Shown: one piece after another, positions 1 through 10,209 of the stretch | Numbering within the stretch: the stretch's first letter is position 1 | Layout of the letters: every line of letters starts with the position of its first letter | From: Nevskia sp. | GTDB taxonomy: Bacteria > Pseudomonadota > Gammaproteobacteria > Nevskiales > Nevskiaceae | Assembly (NCBI GenBank): GCA_030694365.1 | Contig: JAUXYM010000082.1 | Span: forward strand, 62,001-126,000 | DNA length: 64,000 nucleotides | Direction: 5' to 3' | Position numbers and translations under genes: made by a program | Notes under the pieces: generated by a model | The model's database searches: none | What the model was told of the DNA's origin: nothing | The model's input: only the letters and a program-made list of their open reading frames with translations

Positions 1-1
1 C

Positions 2-481
2 GTGCTCTTCAAGCCGCAGAAAGGTGCCGCCGATGCGCTGATCCGTGCAGGCCGCGGGCGTGGCGCGCCGGTGACGCCGGTGCCGACCACCGGTGCCGGC
101 GTCAAGGCGCTGCTGGCGGCGCTGAAGCGCGGCGAGCTGGTCGGCATCCTGCCCGATCACGATCCGCCGGAATCCTCCGGCACCGCGTTCGTGCCGATGT
201 TCGGCATTCCGGCCAACACCATGGATCTGGTTACCAAGCTCGCCGCCCGCAGCGGCGCATCGGTGCTGCTGATCGTTGCCGAGCGCCTGCCCGCCGCGCG
301 CGGCTTCCGCTTTCACCTGTGGCCGGCGCCCGCCGACATCGCCGATGCAGCGACCGGCCCGGCGGTGATGAATGCCGCGGTGGAAACCTGCGTGCGGGCA
401 TTCCCCGAGCAGTATTGGTGGAGCTACAAGCGCTATCGTCGGCGACCGCCGGGCGAGCCGGATTTCTATCGCTCGCTGTAG
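2..481 (+). CDS. LpxL/HtrB-like lysophospholipid acyltransferase, C-terminal part (5' end outside window)
   Basis: Translation has LVGILPDHDPP...FVPMFG and ...EQYWWSYKRYRRRPPGEPDFY, typical of the lauroyl acyltransferase C-terminus; open at window edge. Confidence 0.8.
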   Translation: MLFKPQKGAADALIRAGRGRGAPVTPVPTTGAGVKALLAALKRGELVGILPDHDPPESSGTAFVPMFGIPANTMDLVTKLAARSGASVLLIVAERLPAARGFRFHLWPAPADIADAATGPAVMNAAVETCVRAFPEQYWWSYKRYRRRPPGEPDFYRSL

Positions 482-511
482 AGCAGTGTTCTGTCCAACC
501 ATTCCGCAACC

Positions 512-1462
512 ATGGCCCACGAATTCCTGATCGAAGCCCACGGGCTGAGCCGTCGCTACGGCAGCCACATCGCTGCCAACGACATCAGCCTGTCGCTGCG
601 CAAAGGCGAAATCCTCGGCCTGCTCGGCCCGAACGGCGCCGGCAAGTCGACGACCATGAAGATGCTCGCCGGCGTGCTTGCGCCCAGCGCCGGCACGGTG
701 ATGATCAACGGCGTGTCGCTGGCCGATGATCCGAAGCGCGCCAAGCAGAGCCTGGGCTATCTGCCCGAGCTGCCGCCGGTCTATCCGGAGCTGAGCGTCG
801 ACGAATACCTGCGCTACTGCGCCAGCCTCCATGGCCTGCGCCGCAGCGAACGCGCAGCGGCGCTGCGGCGGGCGAAGCAGTCCTGCGGCTTGAGCGAAGT
901 GTCACGGCGGCTGATCGGCAATCTGTCGAAGGGCTATCAACAGCGGGTCGGAATTGCCCAGGCGATCATCCATCGCCCGGCGGTGGTGATCCTCGATGAG
1001 CCCACGGTCGGCCTCGATCCGATCCAGATCCTGGAAATCCGCCGACTGATCAAGGCGCTGGGCCAGGAGCATGGCGTGATCCTGTCCAGCCACATCCTTC
1101 CGGAGATCCAGGCGGTCTGCGCTCGCGTGATGATCATTCACCGCGGCCGGCTGGTGTACGCCGAGCCGCTCGCCACGGCGGGCAGCGAAGGCTTCAGGAC
1201 GATCATCGCCGGCTTCCTGCGGATGCCGGCGTTCGATGTGCTGCTGAGCGTGCCCGGCGTCGGCGAGATCGAAACGCTGGCCGGCAACCAGGTTCGCATC
1301 ACCGTCAACAACGCGGGCGATGACCCGCGCGCCGCGATCGCCGACGCTGCCGCCGCACATGGCTGGGGCCTGATCGAGCTGCATGCCGAACGACGAACCC
1401 TGGAAGAAATCTTCGTCGAACTCAGCACCGGCGACGCCCACGCCTTGCAGGAAGCCGCCTGA
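512..1462 (+). CDS. ABC transporter ATP-binding protein (GldA-like exporter)
   Basis: Walker A GPNGAGKST, signature LSKGYQQRVGIAQA, Walker B VVILDEPTVGLDP. Confidence 0.93.
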   Translation: MAHEFLIEAHGLSRRYGSHIAANDISLSLRKGEILGLLGPNGAGKSTTMKMLAGVLAPSAGTVMINGVSLADDPKRAKQSLGYLPELPPVYPELSVDEYLRYCASLHGLRRSERAAALRRAKQSCGLSEVSRRLIGNLSKGYQQRVGIAQAIIHRPAVVILDEPTVGLDPIQILEIRRLIKALGQEHGVILSSHILPEIQAVCARVMIIHRGRLVYAEPLATAGSEGFRTIIAGFLRMPAFDVLLSVPGVGEIETLAGNQVRITVNNAGDDPRAAIADAAAAHGWGLIELHAERRTLEEIFVELSTGDAHALQEAA

Positions 1463-2205
1463 TGGCCATCGTGTTGACCATCGCCCGCACCGAAGCGCGG
1501 CGCATCTTCGTCTCGCCACTCGCGTGGACCGTGCTCGCCGTGCTGCAAAGCATTCTCGGCGTGGTCTTCCTGCTGCTGATCCTCGACTACGCGCAGAACC
1601 CGCGCGGGCCGGAATCCTCGGTCGGATTGTCGGACTACATCGGCGGCGGCCTGTACTCGTTCGCCACCCTGGTCCTGCTGCTGGTGATGCCGCTGTTGAC
1701 CATGCGGCTGTTCGCCGAGGAGCGGAAGAACGGTAGCCTGACTCTGCTGCTGGCGTCGCCGGTGTCGCTGATCGAGATCGTGCTCGGCAAGTTTCTCGGG
1801 CTGTTCGCCTTCATCGCCGCGACCATCCTGCTGCTGGCGGCGATGCCGCTGATGCTGCTGGTCGGCTCGAATCTCGATCTCGGCCGTATCGCCGCCGGCC
1901 TGCTGGGTTTGAGCCTGATGATGATGGCGCTCGGTGCCGCCGGCCTGTACGTCTCCACCCTCACCCGCGAACCGACGATCGCGGCGGTCGCCAGCTTCGG
2001 CCTGCTGCTGATGCTGTGGCTGATGCAGGTGCTCAGTTCGCAGCCGGGCTGGATCGGCAAGCTGCTCGGTTATCTGGCGATGGTCGGCCACTTCGAGAAC
2101 CTGCGGCGCGGCATCTTTTCCTCGGTCGACATCGTCTATTACCTGCTGTTCACCGTCCTGTTCCTGTGGCTGGCCGTGTTGCAACTCGACAGCGAGCGCA
2201 ACTGA
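1462..2205 (+). CDS. ABC-2 type transporter permease
   Basis: Multi-TM protein overlapping the ATPase stop; RLFAEERKNGSLTLLLASPVS motif of ABC-2 permeases. Confidence 0.9.
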   Translation: MAIVLTIARTEARRIFVSPLAWTVLAVLQSILGVVFLLLILDYAQNPRGPESSVGLSDYIGGGLYSFATLVLLLVMPLLTMRLFAEERKNGSLTLLLASPVSLIEIVLGKFLGLFAFIAATILLLAAMPLMLLVGSNLDLGRIAAGLLGLSLMMMALGAAGLYVSTLTREPTIAAVASFGLLLMLWLMQVLSSQPGWIGKLLGYLAMVGHFENLRRGIFSSVDIVYYLLFTVLFLWLAVLQLDSERN

Positions 2206-3608
2206 TGAAGATCATCAAGCTGCTGGCGAAGCTCGCGGGCCGCCGGTTCCAGCGCCGCCTGAACACCGTGCTGATCGTGCTCGTGGTGCTGCTCGCGGCG
2301 ATGGTGTCGACGCGCTACAAGATCGAGGCGGACTGGACCTACGGCAACCGCAACACCCTGACCGAAGGCAGCCGCCGCCAGTTGGCGGTGATGCCGGACG
2401 CGATCCACGTGCTGGTCTTCGACTACCCGAACAGCGAAACCCGCACGGAGGTGCAGGCGCTGGTGGCGCGCTATCAGCGGGTGAAGAAGAACCTGTCGCT
2501 GGAGTTCATCGATCCCGGTGCCGAGCCGGCCAAGGCGCGCAGCTACAAGATCAGCCGTCCCGGTGTCGCGGTACTCGAATATCAGGGCCGCCACGAGACC
2601 CTGGAGCAGCTTGGCGAAGCGGAAATTGCCGCCAGCCTGCAACGCCTCGCCGATGCCGGCGAACGCTACGTGCTGTTCCTGCAGGGCCACGGCGAACGCA
2701 GCATCACGCCGGGGCCGGGTGCTACCCAGTACGACCTCAGCCGGCTCGCCGAAGCGCTGGGCGAGAAAGGCCTGAAGGTGCTGCCGCTGAACCTGCTGAC
2801 CACGCCGAAGATTCCCGACAACACCTCGGCGTTGGTCGTCGCCAGCGCAACACAAGCCTTGCTCGATGGCGAAATCGCGACCATCCGCAGCTATGTCGAA
2901 CGCGGTGGCAACCTGCTGTGGCTGACTGATCCGGACTATCCGGCCGGCCTCGAACCGCTGGCCAAAAGCCTCGGCATTCACTGGCTCAATGGCACGGTGA
3001 TCTTCGCCAACTACGAGGCGGTTGGCTCACCGAGCCCGGCCGTGTTCCTGACCGCCAGCTATCCGCCGAACGCGATTACCGGAAGCTCCGCCGGGCAGTT
3101 CGCGAAGATCACCTCGTTCCCGCTGGCGCGCGCCTTGGAGTTCGATACACCCGAGCTTCCGAAAGCCGCCGGCTGGCGCTACGCGCCGATCATCGAGACC
3201 CAGGCCGACGCTTGGGCAGAGATCGGCAGCATCGACGGCGAGGTCGCCTTCGACAAGGGCGTCGACCGCCGCGGCCCACTGACCATTGGCCTGAGCATGA
3301 CTCGCGAGCTGCCGGCCAGCGGCGAGTTGCCGAAGCTCAGCCAGCGCCTCGCCTTGTTCGGCGATGGCGACTTCCTGTCCGATCTGATGCTGGAGCGCGA
3401 CGGCAACAAGGCCCTCGCGGTCGCCCTGCTGCAATGGCTGTCGTCACGCGATGCCCTGATTGACGTCGACGTGCCGCGCGCACCGGACATCGCCCTGAAC
3501 CTGCCGCCGTGGGCGTTCTGGCTGGCTGGTGCCGGCTTTACCGCGATCATTCCGCTGTTGCTGCTCGGCTTCGGCATCGGCCGCTGGCTGATTCGCCGCC
3601 GCCAGTGA
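2205..3608 (+). CDS. GldG-like ABC-type auxiliary component
   Basis: ATGA overlap with upstream permease; N-terminal TM, GGNLLWLTDPDYPAGLEPLAKSLGI region, C-terminal TM. Confidence 0.85.
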   Translation: MKIIKLLAKLAGRRFQRRLNTVLIVLVVLLAAMVSTRYKIEADWTYGNRNTLTEGSRRQLAVMPDAIHVLVFDYPNSETRTEVQALVARYQRVKKNLSLEFIDPGAEPAKARSYKISRPGVAVLEYQGRHETLEQLGEAEIAASLQRLADAGERYVLFLQGHGERSITPGPGATQYDLSRLAEALGEKGLKVLPLNLLTTPKIPDNTSALVVASATQALLDGEIATIRSYVERGGNLLWLTDPDYPAGLEPLAKSLGIHWLNGTVIFANYEAVGSPSPAVFLTASYPPNAITGSSAGQFAKITSFPLARALEFDTPELPKAAGWRYAPIIETQADAWAEIGSIDGEVAFDKGVDRRGPLTIGLSMTRELPASGELPKLSQRLALFGDGDFLSDLMLERDGNKALAVALLQWLSSRDALIDVDVPRAPDIALNLPPWAFWLAGAGFTAIIPLLLLGFGIGRWLIRRRQ

Positions 3609-3624
3609 CACCCGGAAACCAACG

Positions 3625-4530
3625 ATGAAAACCTCCACCGTCAACCTGCTGCTGGCGATCACCGCCGTGGGCCTGGCCAGCCTCGTCGTCTTCGATCAAA
3701 CGAAGCAGGAAGCGAAGCTGTCCGCCGCGATCGCGCGTGAGCCACCGCTGACCGCCATCGACGGCAACGCCGTGCGCCGCATCGTTTTGCACAACGCCGG
3801 CAGCCCGGACATCCAGCTCGAGAAGACCGCGATCGGCTGGCAGCTGACCGCGCCGGTGAAGCTGTCGGCCGATCTGGTCGAGATCGGCACCATCACCGCG
3901 CTGCTCGGCGCCGAAACCCATGGCGATATCGACGGCAGCAACATCGAGCGCGCCAAGCTCGGCCTCGATCCGCCGCACAGCCTCATCGAACTCGACGGCA
4001 CCGTGCTCGCCATTGGCGACATCGAACCGCTGAAGCAGAGCCGTTACGTCGAAGTGAATCCCGGCAAGCCGGACGCCCGCATCCGCCTGATCAATGACTT
4101 TCCGCCCGAGCGGGTCGACGGCGAATTCACCGACCTTGCCAACAAGGCCCTGCTGCCGTTCGAGGCAGACATCACCCGCATCGAAGTGCCGGGACTTGTC
4201 GTCTCGAAAAGCCCGGTCGGCCCCGGCTGGACTTCAGCGCCCGCCACCGAAGCCGCAACCTCGCCAGCGCTGCAAGCCTTCGTCGACGGCTGGCGCAGCG
4301 CACGCGCGATCGCGACCTTGCCGCCGATGGCCGATGGCAGCGCGGCTGTGAAGACGGATGTCCGCATCACGCTCGCCGATGGCAGCGAGTACCGCTACGC
4401 CTTGATCGACAAGGCGGGCGGCCGCTATCTGCAGCGGCTTGATCTGCCCTTGAGTTATCAGCTGGATCCGGCGTTTGCGGAGGGCTTGCTAAAACTAGCG
4501 CCGTCACCTGCCGCGAAAGCTGCACCCTGA
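3625..4530 (+). CDS. DUF4340 domain-containing protein
   Basis: Follows the GldG-like gene; N-terminal TM and DUF4340-like architecture. Confidence 0.75.
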   Translation: MKTSTVNLLLAITAVGLASLVVFDQTKQEAKLSAAIAREPPLTAIDGNAVRRIVLHNAGSPDIQLEKTAIGWQLTAPVKLSADLVEIGTITALLGAETHGDIDGSNIERAKLGLDPPHSLIELDGTVLAIGDIEPLKQSRYVEVNPGKPDARIRLINDFPPERVDGEFTDLANKALLPFEADITRIEVPGLVVSKSPVGPGWTSAPATEAATSPALQAFVDGWRSARAIATLPPMADGSAAVKTDVRITLADGSEYRYALIDKAGGRYLQRLDLPLSYQLDPAFAEGLLKLAPSPAAKAAP

Positions 4531-4536
4531 TGAGAC

Positions 4537-4636
4537 GTAGGGAGGGATAGCCGCAGGTGTATCCCGCCAGAATGCTTGCGCCTCGGTATACATTGCGCAC
4601 GGAAGGCGGAATACGCCTGCGGCTATTCCGCCCTAC
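4537..4636. repeat. REPIN-like inverted repeat doublet (copy 1)
   Basis: 4537-4568 GTAGGGAGGGATAGCCGCAGGTGTATCCCGCC versus reverse complement of 4605-4636 GTAGGGCGGAATAGCCGCAGGCGTATTCCGCC, 28/32 identical; each arm is itself a small hairpin. Confidence 0.8.
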
Positions 4637-4686
4637 TAGGGCTTGAAGCACAGAATTCGGGCACAAGCCCAATCGGGGAAAGTGAA

Positions 4687-5085
4687 ATGAAGGGGATCGT
4701 CGTTGCTGTTGCTGCGCTGATGGTGTCGGGCTGTGCAAGCCTGCCGACTCCAGAACAACTCTCCGTCGCGGATTACGGCAGCGATATGACGCCCGAAGAA
4801 TGCGTATCTGTCGTGGAGCGGACTCTTGCTAACACGCTGAAAGACCCAGGCTCTGCGCAATTCAGGCATTCGCCATGTATTAAGGGCGCTCTAAACTCGG
4901 TGCCTGTAATGGGCCTGCCGGTTGTTTATGGCTGGCTCCAGCAAGGTCAACTCAACGCTAAGAATTCGTATGGCGGGTATGTAGGCTTCCGGAGTTATAT
5001 GGCGATGATCCGAAATGGCGCAGTTGTTCGCTACTGCTTGGCTATGGAAAACGGGACTTGCGCGCCCGTCTCGCTTGGCGGATAG
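4687..5085 (+). CDS. small lipoprotein, hypothetical
   Basis: Signal peptide with lipobox VSGCAS. Confidence 0.65.
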   Translation: MKGIVVAVAALMVSGCASLPTPEQLSVADYGSDMTPEECVSVVERTLANTLKDPGSAQFRHSPCIKGALNSVPVMGLPVVYGWLQQGQLNAKNSYGGYVGFRSYMAMIRNGAVVRYCLAMENGTCAPVSLGG

Positions 5086-5154
5086 GGATGATCAGATGAC
5101 GCACATTTACCTTTTTGGATAGACCGGCCGGGATCGCCAGCGAGGCGACCGTAC

Positions 5155-5391
5155 ATGAACGCAAAATCTACCAAGAAGGCTAAAACCATTGAGGCAGAGA
5201 CGCTCCGCCCGGAGTATCGGCGCGAAGATCTTGGCAAAGGGGTTCGGGGCAAGTATTTCCAGCAGCACGTGCAAGGCACCAATCTTGTGCTGCTTCAGCC
5301 AGAGGTTGCCAAAGCATTCCCCACTCCTGCGGCAGTCAATGAAGCGCTTCTGGGTCTCATGCAGATAGCGCAACGAGCCGCACACCCCTGA
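5155..5391 (+). CDS. small antitoxin-like protein (RPEYR..GVRGKY motif)
   Basis: LRPEYRREDLGKGVRGKYFQQHVQGTNLVLLQPEVAKAFPTPAAVNEAL resembles the widespread RPEYD-GVRGKY small-protein family. Confidence 0.6.
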   Translation: MNAKSTKKAKTIEAETLRPEYRREDLGKGVRGKYFQQHVQGTNLVLLQPEVAKAFPTPAAVNEALLGLMQIAQRAAHP

Positions 5392-5504
5392 CCCTACGGC
5401 AGTCGGACGCGGCGCAAGTCACCCAGGCGGGGTCAGCGGATCGTCATTGAATCGATCCTGGCTACGGATCAATGAGCAGCACCGCTGACGCTTTAAGCTC
5501 CCCC

Positions 5505-6323
5505 ATGCCCGAACTCCCCGAAGTAGAAACCGTCCGCCGCGGCGTCGAGCCGCATGTCGTTGGCCGTCGCATCACCGAGGTCGTGGTCCGCGAGCCGCGG
5601 ATGCGTTGGCCGGTGCCGGTGGATTTCGCGGTGTATGCCAGCGGCCAAAGGATTGAGGGCGTCACGCGGCGCGGCAAGTATCTGGTGTTTGCGCTCGTTG
5701 GCGGCGACCGGATCATCGTCCACCTCGGCATGACTGGCCGGGTGCTGGTGCTCGAAGCGGGGCATCCGCTGAAGAAGCACGACCATGTCGATCTGGTGCT
5801 CGATGACGGCCGGCTGCTCCGCTATCACGACCCGCGCCGTTTCGGTGCCGTGCTGCCCTGGCCGAAGGCCGAGATCGGCCATGTGCTGATCGATTCGCTG
5901 GGCCCGGAGCCGTTCTCGGAAGCCTTCAGCGGCGACTACCTATACCAGCGTTCGCGCGGCAAGAAAGTGGCGGTGAAGAGCTTCGTGATGGATGGTCAGG
6001 TGGTGGTCGGTGCCGGCAACATCTATGCGGCGGAATCGCTATTCCGCGCCGGCATCCGCCCGATTCGCGCTGCCGGCCGCGTCACTCGCGCCGATTACAC
6101 GCGCCTTGCGGCCGAGATTCGCGCGGTGCTGAGCGAAGCGATCCTCCAGGGCGGCACGACTCTGCGCGACTTCGCCGGGGCCGATGGCGCCTCCGGCTAC
6201 TTCCAGCAGGACTTGTACGTCTACGGCCGCGAAGGCCGTGCCTGCCGGAAGTGCGGAACCACGATCAAGGGGCTGCGGCTCGGCAACCGGGCGAGCTGCT
6301 GGTGCCCAAGCTGCCAGCGTTGA
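5505..6323 (+). CDS. mutM: formamidopyrimidine-DNA glycosylase
   Basis: N-terminal PELPEVETVRRGVEP, C-terminal zinc finger CRKCGTTIKG...CWCPSCQR. Confidence 0.97.
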   Translation: MPELPEVETVRRGVEPHVVGRRITEVVVREPRMRWPVPVDFAVYASGQRIEGVTRRGKYLVFALVGGDRIIVHLGMTGRVLVLEAGHPLKKHDHVDLVLDDGRLLRYHDPRRFGAVLPWPKAEIGHVLIDSLGPEPFSEAFSGDYLYQRSRGKKVAVKSFVMDGQVVVGAGNIYAAESLFRAGIRPIRAAGRVTRADYTRLAAEIRAVLSEAILQGGTTLRDFAGADGASGYFQQDLYVYGREGRACRKCGTTIKGLRLGNRASCWCPSCQR

Positions 6324-6449
6324 GAAAGCTCCATCTTGGATAGCACTCTCTCGCAGCGGGTCTCAGTAACCGGATTGCCGACGCATCAGCTTGGCAGGGG
6401 CGCGCACCGAAACATCAAGGTAGTGATCCCTGCGGCTGTCGCAATCGGT

Positions 6450-7622
6450 CTACTGGTGGACGACCTCAAAATTCGAGTACACCACTTCTCCGTAGCCGGT
6501 TGCCGTCTCTAAGTTGTTTCCAAGATAACTGCCGGCCTTGAAGAACATTTCTTCGCCGGTCCAGGTGGCAGACATGTCGCGTACATCGAGCACGATGTCG
6601 TTAACCAGCGTCGTGACGGTTCCATCGATCACCCGGATTTCATAGTTGAATTTTTCCCCGAGGCCGATTGAAACGCGCACGGGCGAGTTCTTCGAAAAGC
6701 CGCTTTGCCGCTTGGTGTTGTAGTTCGACATGATTTCGGTGGCACCGCTCGACAGGCGCTGAAAAATCATCTTCATCGGCGGCACATTATCGTCGCTGTG
6801 AATCTGTCCGAAAACTAAAAAAGTTCGCGTCTTGGCGCTGATCGCGGTCGGAAGTTTGGTGATTGCCACCGTAGCCTTCTGGATATGGGTTCCGGTGAGC
6901 TTCCAGTTAGGGCGATACTCGCCGACAGTCAGCTTCTCGCGCATTTCGGTACGCGGGAAAGATGAACTCGGGGTGATTCCGTTGCCGTTGACTGGCGTCC
7001 AGAACACCGTTTCTCCCGTGGTTGCGACATGCCCGGCCTGCGTCAGCTGCCCAGAAGAAGGCTGGTACCAATAAATCGATGAGTAGCCGTCGAGATCATC
7101 AGCCTCGATTTCATCGACTCCGCGTCTCCCGTCATGATCGACGGGCAGAGTCAGTTTCCCGTATTTGGACCAACGCACCGGGACAGGTTCGGGGACGATG
7201 ACTGGTGGAGGCGGGGGGGGGACTTGGGACCCAGGATTGTCTGCGCTGGTGATAACTCGAAAAGTCCGGTTGGGTTGGCCCTCGATGCTCAGCATCTGCG
7301 TCACGGCAGTGCTGTGCGAGTCGGAGGCAACGACCCGAAGCGTGACCTCATCCCCGTTTGCAACCGTACCCGCCACTGAAGTGAACTTCCCGCCGTTGAC
7401 GCGATACTTGCCGATATTGACCGCAATCCTGGATGGAGACTTACGTTGAGGGCCGATGCCGGCAACCACGGTCCTCGTTACGCTCGTTTGCGTGGAGCCG
7501 GGCGTCACCCCGGTGAGACACTGCACATCGGACGAGCTGCAGCTCGGAACGGCGGCATCGACAGGGCTGAACGCGGTGAGCGCTAGCGCGGTTGCGAAGT
7601 AAATCCCTTTAGCCCTGAACAT
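6450..7622 (-). CDS. secreted PL7-like alginate lyase (alginate lyase 2 fold)
   Basis: Signal peptide, poly-Pro linker, PL7-type motifs RTEMRE, QIH and FFKAGSYLGNN. Confidence 0.75.
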   Translation of the reverse strand: MFRAKGIYFATALALTAFSPVDAAVPSCSSSDVQCLTGVTPGSTQTSVTRTVVAGIGPQRKSPSRIAVNIGKYRVNGGKFTSVAGTVANGDEVTLRVVASDSHSTAVTQMLSIEGQPNRTFRVITSADNPGSQVPPPPPPVIVPEPVPVRWSKYGKLTLPVDHDGRRGVDEIEADDLDGYSSIYWYQPSSGQLTQAGHVATTGETVFWTPVNGNGITPSSSFPRTEMREKLTVGEYRPNWKLTGTHIQKATVAITKLPTAISAKTRTFLVFGQIHSDDNVPPMKMIFQRLSSGATEIMSNYNTKRQSGFSKNSPVRVSIGLGEKFNYEIRVIDGTVTTLVNDIVLDVRDMSATWTGEEMFFKAGSYLGNNLETATGYGEVVYSNFEVVHQ

Positions 7623-8482
7623 AAACTTCCCCGTGACATTAAATTTACGGCCTAACAGCGTTCCATGCTTTGAAATTAGCGGCGCTTCCAAGATATCCGT
7701 TCTCTGCCGCTGTCGGCTGCCCGACAACATCAACCCAAGAACCTCCCCAGAACCTAACCTTCGCGGCCTTCTCTGCCATCTTTAAGGTGGGTTGTCTAGT
7801 GGGGCAGTCTCTGAAACCTATTGTAAGGAAAAATCAAATTAAAACAGCAAGATTTCGAAGAATCTTCGGTCGAGCTGACCGAAGCAAAGTTTACTATCCG
7901 CCGGCTTTTCGTGTCTCCCTACGGCAAACGGGGTGCGGATTCAGTGAAAGTCTTTCGACGAAGATGCGGAACCTAAGTGAAGTTGTTGGAAAATCCAGCA
8001 AAAAACGTACCTGAACTGGCGCTTCTTGACCTTCGCCCAGAATAATTCTGATGGCGGAGTTCCGAATAATGCCGCAACGAGTTGATGTTGAAGGATACCT
8101 TTCGACTATTGCGGTAGTATTAAAAAATGGTCGTTGCAATGATTCTTTGCAGAGTTATCGACAACGGCATCAAATCCTGCGTAGTTCGTCGGCACCAGGC
8201 AAACGCTCGCCCTGCTGCGTTGTGGGAGCTGAAGATCGAATTTTCGATCGGAAACAGGTCTTATCCATTGCGCTCCTTTTCAGCAGTTGTTGCAACGCAG
8301 CGCAGATACAGGTTCGACGGCCGGGTGCGATTTCACCATCGGCATTCGTCCGGGTTGGGCTGACGAGCAGCAGCCGTGGCGTCAGCGCGCCGCTGCGAGC
8401 TAGGATTCGCTGCCCCAATTGCCCAGCAAGCACTTGAAGAATTGTCGAGCAGCGTTCACCGGACCATCTCCAGGAGTTCGAA

Positions 8483-9832
8483 GTGCCAACGCCGCAACTA
8501 GTCGACACCCTGTTCCTCCCCTGCGGTGCCACGCTGCCGAACCGCTTGTGCAAGAGCGCGATGACCGAGGGCGTGGCCGATGAACACTTGCGGCCGACTT
8601 CACGTCACGAGGTGTTGTATCGCCAGTGGTCCGAAGGCGGTGCGGGCTTGCTGATTACCGGCAATGTGCAGATCGATCGCCGGGTGTTGGAGCGGCCGGG
8701 CAATGTCGCCATCGACCCGGCGCGGCCGGATGCCGAAACGATGCAGCGGCTCCAGGCCTGGGCGAAGGCTGGCACCGTCGCCGGCAATCATCTGTGGATG
8801 CAGATCAGTCACGCCGGGCGGCAGTCGCCGATGTACGTGACCCTGGAGCCGCTGGCGCCGAGCGCGGTGCAGTTGAAGCTGCTCGCCAACTATGCGAAGC
8901 CGCGCGCGCTCACCGAGCCCGAGATCCTCGATTTCATCCAGCGCTATGCGAACGTCGCCGCCACCGCCCGCGAAGCCGGTTTCACCGGCGTGCAGATTCA
9001 CGGCGCCCACGGCTATCTGCTGTCGTCGTTCCTGTCCGGCGTCACCAACCTGCGCACCGATGCCTGGGGCGGCAGCCTGGAGAACCGCGCGCGGATGCTG
9101 CTGGAAACGATCAAGGCGACGCGCAAGGCGGTCGGCGCGGACTTCCCGATCAGCGTCAAGCTGAATTCGGCGGACTTCCAGAAAGGCGGCTTCAGCAACG
9201 AGGAATGCCTGAAGGTGGTCGACTGGCTGAACGCGGCCGGTATCGATCTGCTCGAAGTCTCCGGCGGCAGCTACGAGCAGCCGCGCCTGCTCGGCTACGA
9301 GGGCAAGGCCAAGGACGTGGCCGGCTATCGCGCGCCGGATCAGGCCGAGCCGCAGCAGCTGGAAAGCACGCGCAAGCGCGAGGCCTACTTCCTCGAGTAC
9401 GCGGCGGCGATCCGCCGGGTCGCGACCATGCCGATGCTGGTCACCGGCGGTTTCCGTACCCGTGCCGGCATGGACGAAGCGCTGGCCAGCGGCGACTGCG
9501 ACCTGATCGGCCTCGGCCGGCCGCTGTGCGGCGAAACGGATCTGCCGAAGCGCTTGCTGAGCGGCGCGATCCACGAACTGCCGCGCTACGAGAAGCGCAT
9601 GCAGCTCGGCCCCGGCATCTTCGCGTCGACCACCAAAGTGCATCTGCTGCGGCTGATCAATGTGTTCGGCCAGCAGGGCTGGTACTACCTGCAGGTGATG
9701 CGCCTGGCCAATGGCCTGAAACCGAACTTCAAGCTCGGCGTGTTTGGCGCATTTGTCGGCTACCTGTTCGACGAGTACAAGAAAGCCTGGCGCATGCACA
9801 GCGCCAGGCGTGCGGCGGCGAAATCCGCCTGA
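8483..9832 (+). CDS. NADH:flavin oxidoreductase / Old Yellow Enzyme family
   Basis: NRLCKSAMTEG..., QISHAGRQ, GVQIHGAHGYLLSSFLS, GLGRPL. Confidence 0.93.
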   Translation: MPTPQLVDTLFLPCGATLPNRLCKSAMTEGVADEHLRPTSRHEVLYRQWSEGGAGLLITGNVQIDRRVLERPGNVAIDPARPDAETMQRLQAWAKAGTVAGNHLWMQISHAGRQSPMYVTLEPLAPSAVQLKLLANYAKPRALTEPEILDFIQRYANVAATAREAGFTGVQIHGAHGYLLSSFLSGVTNLRTDAWGGSLENRARMLLETIKATRKAVGADFPISVKLNSADFQKGGFSNEECLKVVDWLNAAGIDLLEVSGGSYEQPRLLGYEGKAKDVAGYRAPDQAEPQQLESTRKREAYFLEYAAAIRRVATMPMLVTGGFRTRAGMDEALASGDCDLIGLGRPLCGETDLPKRLLSGAIHELPRYEKRMQLGPGIFASTTKVHLLRLINVFGQQGWYYLQVMRLANGLKPNFKLGVFGAFVGYLFDEYKKAWRMHSARRAAAKSA

Positions 9833-9857
9833 CGGCGTGCTAGCGAGGAGAGCAGCG

Positions 9858-10190
9858 ATGAGCAAGACCAGCGACGCAGCATCAGCCAATCCACCCACCG
9901 CGAGCTTCCGCGAGTTCTATCCGTTCTATCTCGGCGAGCACTCGAATCGCACCTGCCGACGCCTTCATTTCATCGGCACCAGCCTGGTGATTGCGACGGC
10001 CGTCTACGCGTTGCTCACCGGCCGCTACAGCGCACTCTGGTTCATGCCGCTGTTCGGCTACGGCTTCGCCTGGGTCGCCCATTTCTTCGTCGAGAAGAAT
10101 CGCCCGGCGACCTTCAAGGCGCCGTTCTACAGCCTCGCCGGCGACTTCGTGATGTTCAAGGACATGCTGATCGGGCGCATTCCGTTCTGA
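9858..10190 (+). CDS. DUF962 / Mpo1-like membrane protein
   Basis: FYLGEHSNRTCRRLHFIGTSLV...FGYGFAWVAHFFVEKNRPATFKAPFYSLAGDF. Confidence 0.88.
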   Translation: MSKTSDAASANPPTASFREFYPFYLGEHSNRTCRRLHFIGTSLVIATAVYALLTGRYSALWFMPLFGYGFAWVAHFFVEKNRPATFKAPFYSLAGDFVMFKDMLIGRIPF

Positions 10191-10209
10191 TCGTCGCCCT
10201 GCTTTTACC

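Noticed and set aside
1138-2184. 348-aa minus-strand Gln/His-rich ORF
   Set aside because: Antisense of the ABC ATPase and permease genes; low-complexity composition.
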